In this document: positions 9,950 through 17,615 of the stretch, piece by piece
How the letters are laid out: each line of letters starts with the position of its first letter
Position numbering within the stretch: the first letter of the stretch is position 1
Source: Dysosmobacter sp. Marseille-Q4140
GTDB taxonomy: Bacteria > Bacillota > Clostridia > Oscillospirales > Oscillospiraceae
Reading direction: 5' to 3'
Assembly: GCA_018228705.1 (NCBI GenBank)
Contig: CP073694.1
Location: forward strand, 2,356,001 to 2,420,000
DNA length: 64,000 nt
The notes under the pieces: model-generated
Told to the model about the DNA's origin: nothing
The model's input: only the letters and a program-made list of their open reading frames with translations
Databases searched by the model: none
Translations under genes and position numbers: made by a program

Positions 9950-10457
9950 TCCGCCGCCTCCTTTCCAATTCCTCCCGCAGCAGCCGTTTGCCCCGGGAGA
10001 GCTGTGTATGAATGGTTTTCACCGGCCGGCCCAGGGCCAGGGCCGCCTCCTCCGGCGTCCGCTCCTTCAGCAGGCACAGCTTGCACACGGAGCGGTAGGG
10101 CTCCCGCAGGGCCGTCACCAGATCCGCGATCTCTCCGGCGGAGGCCCGGCTCAGGGCGATCTCCTCCGCTGGGGGAGACAGGCCCGGGGGAAGCTCCTCC
10201 TCCCCCGGCAGCACCGTGCGGCGGCTCCAGGCGCTTTGCAGGTGGTCCTTGGCCTTGTTGGCCGCCACCCGCCCCAGCCACTGCCGTTCGTAGCCGGCAG
10301 GGATGGTGTCCCGGTGAAGATAGGCGGAGAGGAAGGTCTCCTGGGTCAGATCCTCTGCCGCGGCGCCGTCCCGGACCAGCTGGAAGCAGATGGTGTACAC
10401 CAGCCGCTCGTACTGCCGTACCAGCTGGGAAAAGCTCTCACTTGTCATGACTGCCAC
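9936..10457 (-). CDS. RNA polymerase sigma factor, ECF (sigma-70 family)
   Basis: 173 residues with region 2 (YERLVYTICFQLVRD, then AEDLTQETFLSAY) and region 4 (TPEEAALALGRPVKTIHTQLSRGK, a helix-turn-helix). There is no region 1 or 3, as in ECF factors. The start is uncertain: the first possible start is GTG at 10457, 13 nt from an AGAGGAG box, and an ATG lies at 10448. A TATGAT hexamer at 10493-10498 on this strand could serve as a -10, but I do not see a convincing ECF-type autoregulatory promoter. It heads the operon of sigma, anti-sigma and two membrane proteins. Confidence 0.88.
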   Translation of the reverse strand: MAVMTSESFSQLVRQYERLVYTICFQLVRDGAAAEDLTQETFLSAYLHRDTIPAGYERQWLGRVAANKAKDHLQSAWSRRTVLPGEEELPPGLSPPAEEIALSRASAGEIADLVTALREPYRSVCKLCLLKERTPEEAALALGRPVKTIHTQLSRGKRLLREELERRRRNGDL

Positions 10458-10522
10458 GCCGCGCCGCCGCCTCCTCTCTTGCTCCGTCGTTTATCATACG
10501 AGACAGCGTCCCGGATTTCTTC

Positions 10523-10569
10523 AAAAAAATGAAAATTCTCTCCCCGGCCAGGCTCCGGCAGGGGAGAGA
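10523..10569 (-). terminator. intrinsic terminator after the lar / transporter operon
   Basis: A 9 bp stem (10537-10545/10561-10569) with a partly paired loop is followed on the minus strand by T-rich sequence (ATTTTC then seven Ts). Confidence 0.75.
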
Positions 10570-10573
10570 GCGC

Positions 10574-11341
10574 TCAGTTCCGGCGAATGCCCCGGACCAC
10601 CACCGCCGGCTCTCCGGCGGCATGGGTCACGGCGGCCTCCACTCCGTAGACCGCGGCCAGGGCCTCCGGCGTCACCACGGAGGCGTCCCCGGCGGCGTGG
10701 ACGGCGCCGCCCCGGAGCAGCAAAAAGCGGTCGCAGAAGCGCAGCGCCTGGGTGAGGTCGTGGAGCACCGCCACGGCGGTGAGCCGTTCCTCCCGGCAGA
10801 TCCGGCGCACCAGATCCAGCACCTCGTACTGGTTGCGCAGGTCCAGATTGCTGGTGGGCTCGTCCAGCAGCAGGAGCTTCGGCCGCTGGGCCAGGGCCCG
10901 GCCCAGCAACACCTTCTGCCGCTCGCCGCCGGAGAGCCGGTCAAGCTCCCGGTCCGCCAGCGTCTCCAGGTCCAGGCGGCGCAGGACGGCCTCCACCGCC
11001 CGCCGGTCCTCACCGGAAACGCCCCAGCGCAGATAGGGCTTGCGGCCCAGCAGCACCGTATCGTAAACCGTCAGCGCCGCGGCGGTGTTCTCCTGGGCCA
11101 CGAAGGCCGCCTGCCGGGCCAGCGCGCCGGGGGAGAGGGCCGTGAGGTCCGTACCGTCCAGCATTGCCCGCCCGGCTCTGGGGCGCAGGATGCCGCCCAG
11201 GCATTTGAGCAGGGTGGACTTTCCGGCACCGTTGTTGCCCAGGACCGCCAGAAAGGAGCCCGGTTCCACGGAAAAAGAGATGTCCCGCAGGATCTCCCGC
11301 CCGCAGGGATAGGAGAAGGAGAGGCATTCCACATTCAGCAC
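10574..11341 (-). CDS. ABC transporter ATP-binding protein, FecE/FhuC/BtuD family
   Basis: 255 residues. It has Walker A (GNNGAGKSTL, about residues 33-42), the Q-loop, the signature RLSGGERQKV and Walker B (LLLLDEPTSNLD) with catalytic Glu, plus the H-loop in AVLHDLTQA. It energises import through the permease encoded upstream. The start is the GTG at 11341, 6 nt after GGGGGA and overlapping the permease stop by 7 nt; no ATG fits in frame. It is the last gene of the larE-to-ATPase operon, so nickel or a nickel chelate is the likeliest cargo. Siderophore or cobalamin are the alternatives for this family. Confidence 0.9.
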   Translation of the reverse strand: MLNVECLSFSYPCGREILRDISFSVEPGSFLAVLGNNGAGKSTLLKCLGGILRPRAGRAMLDGTDLTALSPGALARQAAFVAQENTAAALTVYDTVLLGRKPYLRWGVSGEDRRAVEAVLRRLDLETLADRELDRLSGGERQKVLLGRALAQRPKLLLLDEPTSNLDLRNQYEVLDLVRRICREERLTAVAVLHDLTQALRFCDRFLLLRGGAVHAAGDASVVTPEALAAVYGVEAAVTHAAGEPAVVVRGIRRN

Positions 11342-12408
11342 AGGCGGTCCCCCCTTCGAAACAGCAGATAGAGAAACATAGGCGCCCCCAAAAAGGAGGT
11401 GATGGCCCCGATGGGCAGCACCGCCGGAGACAGCAGTTCCCTGGCCGCCAGATCGCCCAGCAGCAGCAGCGCCGCGCCGCCCAGGGCGGAGGCGGGGATC
11501 AGAAAACGGTGGTCGGCGCCGGTGAAGCGGCGCAGCATGTGGGGCGCCACCAGCCCCACAAAGCTGACCACCCCCACGAAGGCCACGCTGACGGCGGCGA
11601 TGAGGGTACACAGCGCCATGCTGGCGCAGGTCAGGACGCCCACGTTGACGCCCAGGCTTCGTGCGGTGTCTCCGCCGCCGGAGAGGGCGTTGTAGTTCCA
11701 GCGGTTCCACAGGAAAAAGAGCAGGGCCGCCGCCGTGCAGGCGGCGATGAGGCCGATCTCGCTCCAGCCGGGCCGGCCCAGGTCCCCGAAGGTCCAGTAG
11801 ACCACCGTGGCTACCTGGACGTCGTCGGCAAAGTATTGCAGCAGGGTGGTGCCGCCGGTGAACAGGGAGCTCAATGCCACCCCCGCCAGGATCATGGAGG
11901 AGGGCGCGGCGCCCCGCAGCCGGGACAGTGCCAGCACGAATACCGTGGTGGCCATACCGCCTAAAAAGGCGCACACCGTCACGGCGGCGGGGGAGGAGAT
12001 GGTGACGGCGGAAGCAGCGTTGGCGGCGTTCTGGACCCCGGCGTCCAGGCCGATGATGGCCGCCGCCGCGCCGAAGGCCGCCCCCTGAGATACCCCCAGT
12101 GTGGAGGCAGAGGCCAGGGGATTGCGGAGCACGCACTGCATCACGCAGCCGGACAGGGCCAGGGCGGCGCCCACCACGGTGGCCGCCGCCGTCCGGGGCA
12201 GCCGCACCCGGAAGAGGATGGCCCGGGTCTGGTCGGTGCCCCGGCCCAGCAGGGCCTCCAGCAGATCGCCCGCCGTCAGGGCGGAGGAACCGGTGGTCAG
12301 GGAGACCAGGACCAGAGCCCCCACCAGCAGCGCCAGCACCGCCAGGGTCAGCCATCTGCGCCGGAGGAGGCGGCCGTATGCCGCCGGCATGGTCCGCTCA
12401 CGTCCCAT
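11335..12408 (-). CDS. FecCD-family ABC transporter permease
   Basis: 357 residues with about ten transmembrane segments. Family signatures are visible in LPRTAAATVVGAALALSG, ASASTLGVSQGAAFGA and FVGLVAPHMLR. It forms the membrane dimer of a BtuCD-like importer. It overlaps the binding-protein gene upstream by 11 nt and the ATPase gene by 7 nt. The same family moves ferric siderophores, haem, cobalamin and other metal chelates. Position inside a nickel-cofactor operon makes a nickel species the best guess. Confidence 0.9.
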   Translation of the reverse strand: MGRERTMPAAYGRLLRRRWLTLAVLALLVGALVLVSLTTGSSALTAGDLLEALLGRGTDQTRAILFRVRLPRTAAATVVGAALALSGCVMQCVLRNPLASASTLGVSQGAAFGAAAAIIGLDAGVQNAANAASAVTISSPAAVTVCAFLGGMATTVFVLALSRLRGAAPSSMILAGVALSSLFTGGTTLLQYFADDVQVATVVYWTFGDLGRPGWSEIGLIAACTAAALLFFLWNRWNYNALSGGGDTARSLGVNVGVLTCASMALCTLIAAVSVAFVGVVSFVGLVAPHMLRRFTGADHRFLIPASALGGAALLLLGDLAARELLSPAVLPIGAITSFLGAPMFLYLLFRRGDRLC

Positions 12409-13519
12409 GGCCGATCACCAGGGGACCAAAGCCCAGACCCTCCGCCGCCATCTCGGCGTAATAGCCCCGACCCAGCAGGAATTCCAGGATCTCGTCGGTC
12501 GTTTCCGCCATATCCACGTCAGCAAACCGCTCCGGATACAGGACGGACCCGGCGTAGTAGGCGTCGGCCAGGGCATAGCCCACGTTGGTGGAGTAGTTGT
12601 TGTAGGACACGCAGGCGTAGACCTGTCCCTGCCGCACCGCCGTCAGAGCGTCGAAGAAGCCGGGGTTGGCGTCGTATTCCCCGTTGACCAGCTCCAGGCT
12701 GCCCGGGTCCAGAAAGATCACGTCCGGGTCCCAGGTGAGGAGCTTCTCCGGATCGGCGTCGTAGTAGCCCTCCTGGTCCGCCTCGTCGGCCACGTTCCGG
12801 GCGCCGATGGCCAGGAAGGGGCCGAAGCGGGAGTAGGTGCCGGTGAAGCCGTGGGCCCCGGAGAAAGTGACGGCCCCGGCGTAGCAGGCGGGCTTGTCCG
12901 ATTCCGGAATGTCCGCCGTCCGGGCGGCCAGATCCGCCTTGCAGCCGTCGATGTAATCCAAAACCGCCTCACACCGCTCCCGGGCCCCCAGCACCTGGGC
13001 GGCCACGGTCATGGCGGTGTAGAAGCTCTCATCGATGAAGTTGATGCTCTGGGCCCGGACGGATACGCAGGGGATGCCGGTGGCGGCCTGGAGATCCTCC
13101 AGGGCCTCCTGGGTGTAGCCGGAGAGGATCACGTCCGGCTGGAGGGTGATGAGCTCCTCCACATAGGCGGTGTTGGCGGTGCCGCCGCCCTTGCCGATGG
13201 AGGGAAGGCGCTCCAGAAGGTCGTGGTAGACATAGGCGTAGTCCCGGAGGGGGGAGGTCCCGTAGGTTTTGTCGGTGTCCTCCACGCCGGCGAGGCGGTC
13301 GGTGCACTGGAGATAGCACACCATCCGCAGCGCGCCGGAGCCGGTGCACACCACCGTCTCCACGGTCTCCGGAATCTCCACGGTCCGGCAGTAGCTGTCC
13401 GTCACGGTGCGGACGGCGGTATCCGCGGCGGGATCATCACCGCCGCCAGCCCCGCCGCCGCAGGCGGTGAGGCCCGCCAGGGCCAGCAGGGTCAAAAGCA
13501 GAGAAAACAGTCGTCTCAT
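12398..13519 (-). CDS. ABC transporter substrate-binding lipoprotein, FecB/BtuF family
   Basis: 373 residues. The N-terminus is a lipoprotein signal with lipobox GLTAC (Cys20). Two Rossmann-like lobes follow, joined by a helix as in class III binding proteins. The segment DVIFLDPGSLELV and the C-terminal part YNNYSTNVGYALADAYY are characteristic. The latter is Tyr/Asn-rich and may line the ligand cleft. It is translationally coupled to the permease. The ligand is unknown; a nickel chelate is inferred from the lar genes in the same operon. Confidence 0.88.
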   Translation of the reverse strand: MRRLFSLLLTLLALAGLTACGGGAGGGDDPAADTAVRTVTDSYCRTVEIPETVETVVCTGSGALRMVCYLQCTDRLAGVEDTDKTYGTSPLRDYAYVYHDLLERLPSIGKGGGTANTAYVEELITLQPDVILSGYTQEALEDLQAATGIPCVSVRAQSINFIDESFYTAMTVAAQVLGARERCEAVLDYIDGCKADLAARTADIPESDKPACYAGAVTFSGAHGFTGTYSRFGPFLAIGARNVADEADQEGYYDADPEKLLTWDPDVIFLDPGSLELVNGEYDANPGFFDALTAVRQGQVYACVSYNNYSTNVGYALADAYYAGSVLYPERFADVDMAETTDEILEFLLGRGYYAEMAAEGLGFGPLVIGHGT

Positions 13520-13543
13520 GCAGGTTCCTTTCCTTGATGGGGG

Positions 13544-14062
13544 TCAGCGGTCATAGGGGCGGAAGCAGTGCAGGCACACCACCTTCCCGTCCTGGAGACG
13601 GGCCATGTGCTCCGCCATGGTCTCCCCGCAGATCGCGCAGGTGCAGGTGCGGAAGAGCTGGGCCTTTTCCGGCAGGGGGACTCTGGGAGCCGTGGTGGTG
13701 AAGAGGTCCTCCAGCGGGGCCTCCAGGATCCACCGCATCCGCTCCTCCCGGGTCATGTCCGACTGATTGCGCAGGGCCACCACCCGGACGCCCTTTCCCG
13801 TGGCCCGGCTGTAAAAGGTGTAGGCGCTCTTGCCGGTGGGGGTGTAAAGGAGATTGCCCTTGCCGAAGGTGCAGCCCAGCAGCACCTGGACAGCGTCCAC
13901 CGGGCAGGCGTCGGTCTCGGCGATGCACACCAGCTCCTCGTCGGGGGAGAAGCCCCAGCCCAGCCGGTCCCGGACGTACTCGCACAGACGCACGCCCAGG
14001 GCCAGGCCCGGGCAGGTATGGCCGTGGAAGGCCGCGCACTTGTCCCAGATGGCTTTATCCAC
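13544..14062 (-). CDS. fmdE: FmdE-family protein with C-terminal treble-clef zinc finger
   Basis: 172 residues. The FmdE core carries the conserved FHGHTCPGLALG near residue 12-23 (His and Cys at the metal-binding position of the family), followed by ETDACPVDAVQVLLGCTFGKGN. The C-terminus has paired CxxC motifs (CAICGE and CLHCFR) forming an auxiliary zinc finger known from structures of this family. FmdE was named for formylmethanofuran dehydrogenase operons, but most homologues are in non-methanogens and their role is unresolved. Here it overlaps larC by 8 nt and precedes a metal-chelate importer, so a role in metal handling for the NPN cofactor is likely. No formylmethanofuran dehydrogenase genes are nearby. 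Confidence 0.85.
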   Translation of the reverse strand: MDKAIWDKCAAFHGHTCPGLALGVRLCEYVRDRLGWGFSPDEELVCIAETDACPVDAVQVLLGCTFGKGNLLYTPTGKSAYTFYSRATGKGVRVVALRNQSDMTREERMRWILEAPLEDLFTTTAPRVPLPEKAQLFRTCTCAICGETMAEHMARLQDGKVVCLHCFRPYDR

Positions 14063-15377
14063 GGGGTGCCTCCTGTTCCGCCGCGGCCTTCACCGCCGCC
14101 TCCCACACGGTCTGAAAGGGGACGCCGCAGCGCCGGGCGGCGGCTGCCGCGTCGCCGTACTCCGGCTTTTCCTTACAGATGCCGAAGCCCTCCCCCCGCT
14201 TCATGGCGATGGGGCCAAAGGCCGTCTCCACCGTGCGGCAGGAGGGGGTGAGCACATAGCGGGCGCACCGCCGGGCCCGGACCCCCAGGGTAGAGGTCTC
14301 CCGCAGCACGGCCCGGGCCAGGCGCTCCTCGTCGGCGGGACGGCACAGCACCGTCAGCGCCGCGGCGGCACGGCCCTTTTTCATGACGATGGGGGCGGTG
14401 GTTACGTCCAGGGCCCCCTGGGCCATCAGGGTCTCGCAGGCGTAGGCCAGGGCCTCCGCCGTGGAGTCGTCGATGTGGCAGACCAGCTCCGTGATCTCCT
14501 CCCGGCCCGCCTGGCCGCTCTCGCCCAGCAGGGCGCGGACGCAGTTGGCGGCGGGGAACTCCTTGCGGCCCACGCCCACGCCGGTGGCCTCCAGGGTCAT
14601 CAGGGGCTGGGGGCCGAAGGAGGCGGCAAAGTGGGCCAGCAGGGCCGCGCCGGTGGGGGTGCACAGCTCTCCCCGGATCTCGCCGCCGTAGCAGGGGACG
14701 CCCCGCAGCAGGTAGGCGGTGGCGGGGGCGGGCACCGGCATAATGCCGTGGGCGCAGCGGACCTGACCGCTGCCCACATGGACCGGGGAGGCCGTGATCC
14801 GCTCCGCGCCCAGCAGGTGCAGCGCCAGGCACACGCCGGTCACGTCCGCCACCGCGTCCAGGGCGCCCACCTCGTGGAAATGGACCTCTGTCACCGGAAC
14901 GCCGTGGGCCGCGGCCTCGGCGTCGGCGATGCGGCGGTAGACGGCTTTGGCGTTCTCCCGCACCGCCTCCGGCACCGGCAGATGGTCCAGAATGCGGTCG
15001 ATGTCCGCCGGAGCCGCGTGGTGATGGTGGCCGTGCTCATGGGAGTGCTCGTGGTCGTGGGGATGGTCGTGGTCATGGTGATGGTCGTGCTCATGGGGAT
15101 GTTCGTGGTCGTGAGGGTGCTCGTGGACCTCCGGCGCAGCGGTGCCCAGGGGCAGGTCGTGACTGACCTCCTCCTGGCCGTGGACCGTCACCTCCATCCG
15201 CGTCCCGGCGATGCCGCAGGTGACGGCAGGGACTGCCGCCACGGTCACGCCGGGCAGGAGGCCGTTCATGGTGCGCAGGAAGTCCTCCTTCTGCTGCCGG
15301 TCCAGCAGCTCATACAGGGCCGCCGTCAGCATATCGCCTGCGGCGCCCATGTTGCACTCGAGATACAGCGTTTTCAT
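14055..15377 (-). CDS. larC: nickel-pincer cofactor nickel insertase LarC
   Basis: 440 residues in one uninterrupted frame. The N-terminus ECNMGAAGDMLTAALYELL is the LarC signature. Residues 85-120 are a very His/Asp/Glu-rich loop that should bind nickel. A C-terminal domain follows with VHFHEVGALDAV and GTELCTP-like segments. LarC is a CTP-dependent cyclometallase that inserts Ni into the pyridinium dithiocarboxylic nucleotide. In Lactiplantibacillus plantarum LarC is made by a ribosomal frameshift between larC1 and larC2; here no frameshift is needed. It overlaps larB by 4 nt (ATGA) and fmdE by 8 nt. Confidence 0.93.
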   Translation of the reverse strand: MKTLYLECNMGAAGDMLTAALYELLDRQQKEDFLRTMNGLLPGVTVAAVPAVTCGIAGTRMEVTVHGQEEVSHDLPLGTAAPEVHEHPHDHEHPHEHDHHHDHDHPHDHEHSHEHGHHHHAAPADIDRILDHLPVPEAVRENAKAVYRRIADAEAAAHGVPVTEVHFHEVGALDAVADVTGVCLALHLLGAERITASPVHVGSGQVRCAHGIMPVPAPATAYLLRGVPCYGGEIRGELCTPTGAALLAHFAASFGPQPLMTLEATGVGVGRKEFPAANCVRALLGESGQAGREEITELVCHIDDSTAEALAYACETLMAQGALDVTTAPIVMKKGRAAAALTVLCRPADEERLARAVLRETSTLGVRARRCARYVLTPSCRTVETAFGPIAMKRGEGFGICKEKPEYGDAAAAARRCGVPFQTVWEAAVKAAAEQEAPRG

Positions 15378-16135
15378 TCCCGGATCCCCTCCATGAGATT
15401 GATGCGGCTGGCGAGAAATCCCGCGCCGAAGCCGTTGTCGATGTTCACCACGCTGATGCCGCTGGCGCAGGCGTTCAGCATGGACAGCAGGGCGCTGAGC
15501 CCGCCGAAGGAGGCCCCGTAGCCCACGCTGGTGGGCACGGCGATGACGGGGCAGTCCACCAGGCCCCCGACTACGCTGGCAAGGGCCCCCTCCATGCCCG
15601 CCACGGCCACCACCGCCCGGGCGCTCATCAGAGGCTCCAGGTTGGAAAGGAGCCGGTGCAGCCCCGCCACGCCCACGTCGTAGAGCCGGGTCACGGCGCT
15701 GCCCAGGGCCTCGGCGGTGAGAGCCGCCTCCTCCGCCACGGGCAGGTCGCTGGTGCCGCCGGTGGCCACCACCACGCTGCCCCGGCCCGTCACCGCTTTG
15801 GGGAAGGCCACCGCCAGGCGGGACAGGGGATCGTAGCGCAGGGGGAACCGGGCCTGGAGGATCTCCGCCGTCTCCGGGGCGATCCGGGACACCAGGACGT
15901 TTTCCGCTCCCCGGCCGCCCATGGCCTCCAGGATCCCGGCGATCTGCTCCGGCGTCTTGGACTGGCCGTAGATCACCTCCGCGGACCCCTGGCGCAGGGC
16001 GCGGTGGTGGTCCACCTTGGCGTAGCCCAGGTCCTGGAAGGGGGCCAGCTTCAGCCGCAGCAGCGCCCCCTCCGGGGTCAGTTCGCCAGCCTGGACCTGC
16101 TGCAAAATGTGCAAGATATCATTCTTTTCAGACAT
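15374..16135 (-). CDS. larB: nickel-pincer cofactor biosynthesis carboxylase/hydrolase LarB
   Basis: 253 residues. The C-terminal two-thirds is a PurE-like (AIR carboxylase) domain with VVVATGGTSDLPVAEEA and PTSVGYGASFGGLSALL. The N-terminal part carries the LarB-type YAKVDHHRALRQGSAEVIYG. LarB carboxylates nicotinic acid adenine dinucleotide and releases AMP, the first step of NPN synthesis. The ATG at 16135 is chosen because GGGAG sits 12 nt before it. A TTG at 16147 directly abuts that box and is unlikely. It lies 18 nt after larE. Confidence 0.92.
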   Translation of the reverse strand: MSEKNDILHILQQVQAGELTPEGALLRLKLAPFQDLGYAKVDHHRALRQGSAEVIYGQSKTPEQIAGILEAMGGRGAENVLVSRIAPETAEILQARFPLRYDPLSRLAVAFPKAVTGRGSVVVATGGTSDLPVAEEAALTAEALGSAVTRLYDVGVAGLHRLLSNLEPLMSARAVVAVAGMEGALASVVGGLVDCPVIAVPTSVGYGASFGGLSALLSMLNACASGISVVNIDNGFGAGFLASRINLMEGIRE

Positions 16136-16153
16136 GATATACGACAACTCCCT

Positions 16154-16909
16154 TCAATTCGACGGCGTTCGGGCCGTGAGGTCCAGATGGACGGCGGCAA
16201 ACAGCGGCGCAAGACCCGCCAGGATCTCCGCCCGCCGCTCCAGCGCCAGGGGCATCTGGGCGGCCGTGACCTGCACCAGGGCGCCGTCCCCCCGCTGCCG
16301 CAATCGGAAGTCCCGGAAGCCCAGGGCCGCCAGCACCGCCTCGCCCTGCTCCACCTTCTTCAGCGCCGCCGCCGTCAGGGGCGTGCCGGCGGGGACCCGG
16401 GTGGCGAGGCAGGCATAGGCGGGCTTGTCCCAGGTGGGGAGGCCCGCCTCCCGGCTCAGGCGCCGGACGTCGGCCTTGGTCAGCCCGCACTCCCGGAGGG
16501 GGGACCGGACTCCCAGCTCCGCCAGGGCCGCCATGCCGGGGCGGTCGCCGGCGTCGTCGGAGGCGTTGGTGCCGTCGGCCACCAGGGGAAGGCCCTCTGC
16601 CGCCGCGTGGTCCAGGATGGCCCGGAACAGGGCCCGCTTGCAGAAGTAGCACCGCCGGGGCGGGTTGGCGGCCACCTGCGGGTCCGCCAGCACGTCCGCC
16701 TCCAGCACCGTCAGGGGCAGACCGCACAGGTCCGCCAGGGTCTCGGCGTCTGCCCGCTCATGGGCGGGCTGGAAGGGTGTCTGGACAAAGCAGGCCCTCC
16801 AGCCGGCGCCGTATTTGCCCGCCGCCCAGGCCAGCAGGGCGGAGTCCACGCCGCCGGAGAGGGCCAGGAGCCCTCTGGGATGCTGCTGAAAGAAGGATGG
16901 AAGATCCAT
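16154..16909 (-). CDS. larE: ATP-dependent sacrificial sulfur transferase LarE
   Basis: 251 residues. The PP-loop SGGVDS is at 18-23. A conserved pair of cysteines sits in RRCYFCKR (87 and 90), and Cys167 lies in DKPAYACLATR, the motif that holds the sulfur-donor cysteine of L. plantarum LarE. LarE adenylates the carboxylated nucleotide and adds sulfur to give the dithiocarboxylic ligand. The ATG at 16909 has a perfect GGAGGTGA box 5 nt upstream. An earlier ATG at 16939 lies inside the leader terminator stem and is rejected. It is the first gene of the operon, read from the promoter at 17059-17087. Confidence 0.92.
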   Translation of the reverse strand: MDLPSFFQQHPRGLLALSGGVDSALLAWAAGKYGAGWRACFVQTPFQPAHERADAETLADLCGLPLTVLEADVLADPQVAANPPRRCYFCKRALFRAILDHAAAEGLPLVADGTNASDDAGDRPGMAALAELGVRSPLRECGLTKADVRRLSREAGLPTWDKPAYACLATRVPAGTPLTAAALKKVEQGEAVLAALGFRDFRLRQRGDGALVQVTAAQMPLALERRAEILAGLAPLFAAVHLDLTARTPSN

Positions 16910-17052
16910 CGCCGTCACCTCCGAAACAAAAAAGGGCATACCCCGGCCGGGGTATGCCTTCTGGCATCGCTGAACAGGCTCCGCCTCCGGCGGAGCGGAC
17001 AGAGAGGATCGGCGCCCTGGGCGCCGGGCGGGGACCTTCTGATCCCCCGTAG
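16910..17052 (-). promoter_or_regulatory. structured 5' leader of the lar operon, candidate metal- or cofactor-sensing attenuator
   Basis: From the predicted start near 17052 the transcript runs about 95 nt before a terminator (16935-16958). It can form at least two strong hairpins on the way (7 bp stems around 17010-17026 and 16979-16995) and a possible long-range GGATC/GATCC pair. The larE ribosome site lies just beyond the terminator. This layout is that of an attenuator or riboswitch. I do not recognise the conserved boxes of the NiCo class, so the class is unknown. Confidence 0.6.
16935..16958 (-). terminator. intrinsic terminator inside the lar leader
   Basis: A perfect 24 nt palindrome (12 bp arms at 16935-16946 and 16947-16958) is followed on the minus strand by six Ts (16931-16926). 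It lies between the lar promoter and the larE ribosome site, where no gene upstream needs ending, so it most likely attenuates the operon. Confidence 0.8.
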
Positions 17053-17058
17053 AAATTC

Positions 17059-17087
17059 ATTATACCGTGCCGCCCGGCCGCCGTCAA
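17059..17087 (-). promoter_or_regulatory. sigma-A promoter of the lar operon
   Basis: TTGACG at 17087-17082, a 17 nt spacer and a perfect TATAAT at 17064-17059 on the minus strand, back to back with the promoter of the divergent gene. Confidence 0.85.
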
Positions 17088-17095
17088 GGCGCACC

Positions 17096-17124
17096 TTGAC
17101 AAGGGCCGGGAAGATGGGTATTCT
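17096..17124 (+). promoter_or_regulatory. sigma-A promoter of the DUF3842-symporter-xdhC genes
   Basis: TTGACA at 17096-17101, a 17 nt spacer and TATTCT at 17119-17124. The two divergent -35 boxes are only 8 nt apart, so one regulator could control both sides. Confidence 0.75.
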
Positions 17125-17152
17125 GGGAGAAACAAAAAGAGGAGGGATGACC

Positions 17153-17614
17153 GTGGGGGAGCGGGACGTGCTGGTGGCTGTGGTGGACGGCCAGGGAGGC
17201 GGCATGGGCCGGGGACTGGTGGAGGCCGTGAAGCGGGCCTGGCCGGACCTGCGGGTCCGGGCCCTGGGCACCAACGCCCTGGCCACCGCCGCCATGCTGC
17301 GGGCCGGGGCCGACGACGGCGCCACCGGCGAGAACGCCGTGGCGGTGAATGCCGCCCGGGCGGACGTGATCCTGGGCCCCGTGGGGATCGCCATTCCCAA
17401 CGGACTGTTGGGAGAGGTGACGCCCCGGATGGCGGAGGCCGTGGGGGAGAGCGCCGCGGCGAAGATCCTGCTGCCCTCCCAGCGCTGCGGTATCCGCCTG
17501 GCGGTGGGCCCGGTCCAGCCCATGCAGTTCTATCTGGACGAGGCGGTGCGCCTGCTGGGCCAGGAGCTGGGGCGGCTGGGCCGTATCCCTCACAACGACG
17601 ACGGGAGGACCTGA
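17153..17614 (+). CDS. DUF3842 family protein
   Basis: 153 residues from the GTG at 17153, which stands 6 nt after GAGGAGGG; an ATG at 17147 touches that box. The N-terminus VLVAVVDGQGGGMGRGLVEA is a glycine-rich nucleotide-binding-like loop typical of DUF3842. Later parts include GTNALATAAMLRAGAD and ILLPSQRCGIRLAVG. The biochemical role of the family is not established. The gene is 1 nt from the NSS symporter gene and divergent from the lar operon. The fold suggests binding of a dinucleotide or nucleotide, which is inference. Confidence 0.8.
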   Translation: MGERDVLVAVVDGQGGGMGRGLVEAVKRAWPDLRVRALGTNALATAAMLRAGADDGATGENAVAVNAARADVILGPVGIAIPNGLLGEVTPRMAEAVGESAAAKILLPSQRCGIRLAVGPVQPMQFYLDEAVRLLGQELGRLGRIPHNDDGRT

Positions 17615-17615
17615 C

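Noticed and set aside
15001..15123. Tandem DNA repeat or CRISPR-like array
   Set aside because: The repetition comes from His/Asp/Glu codons of the LarC metal loop; there are no spacers.
14055..15377. Programmed frameshift within larC
   Set aside because: The frame is continuous for 440 codons through both halves of the protein.
16910..17052. NiCo (czcD-type) riboswitch
   Set aside because: The conserved GCAGGCA-like and GGGACAG-like boxes I remember for the class are not present, so only an unclassified attenuator is claimed.
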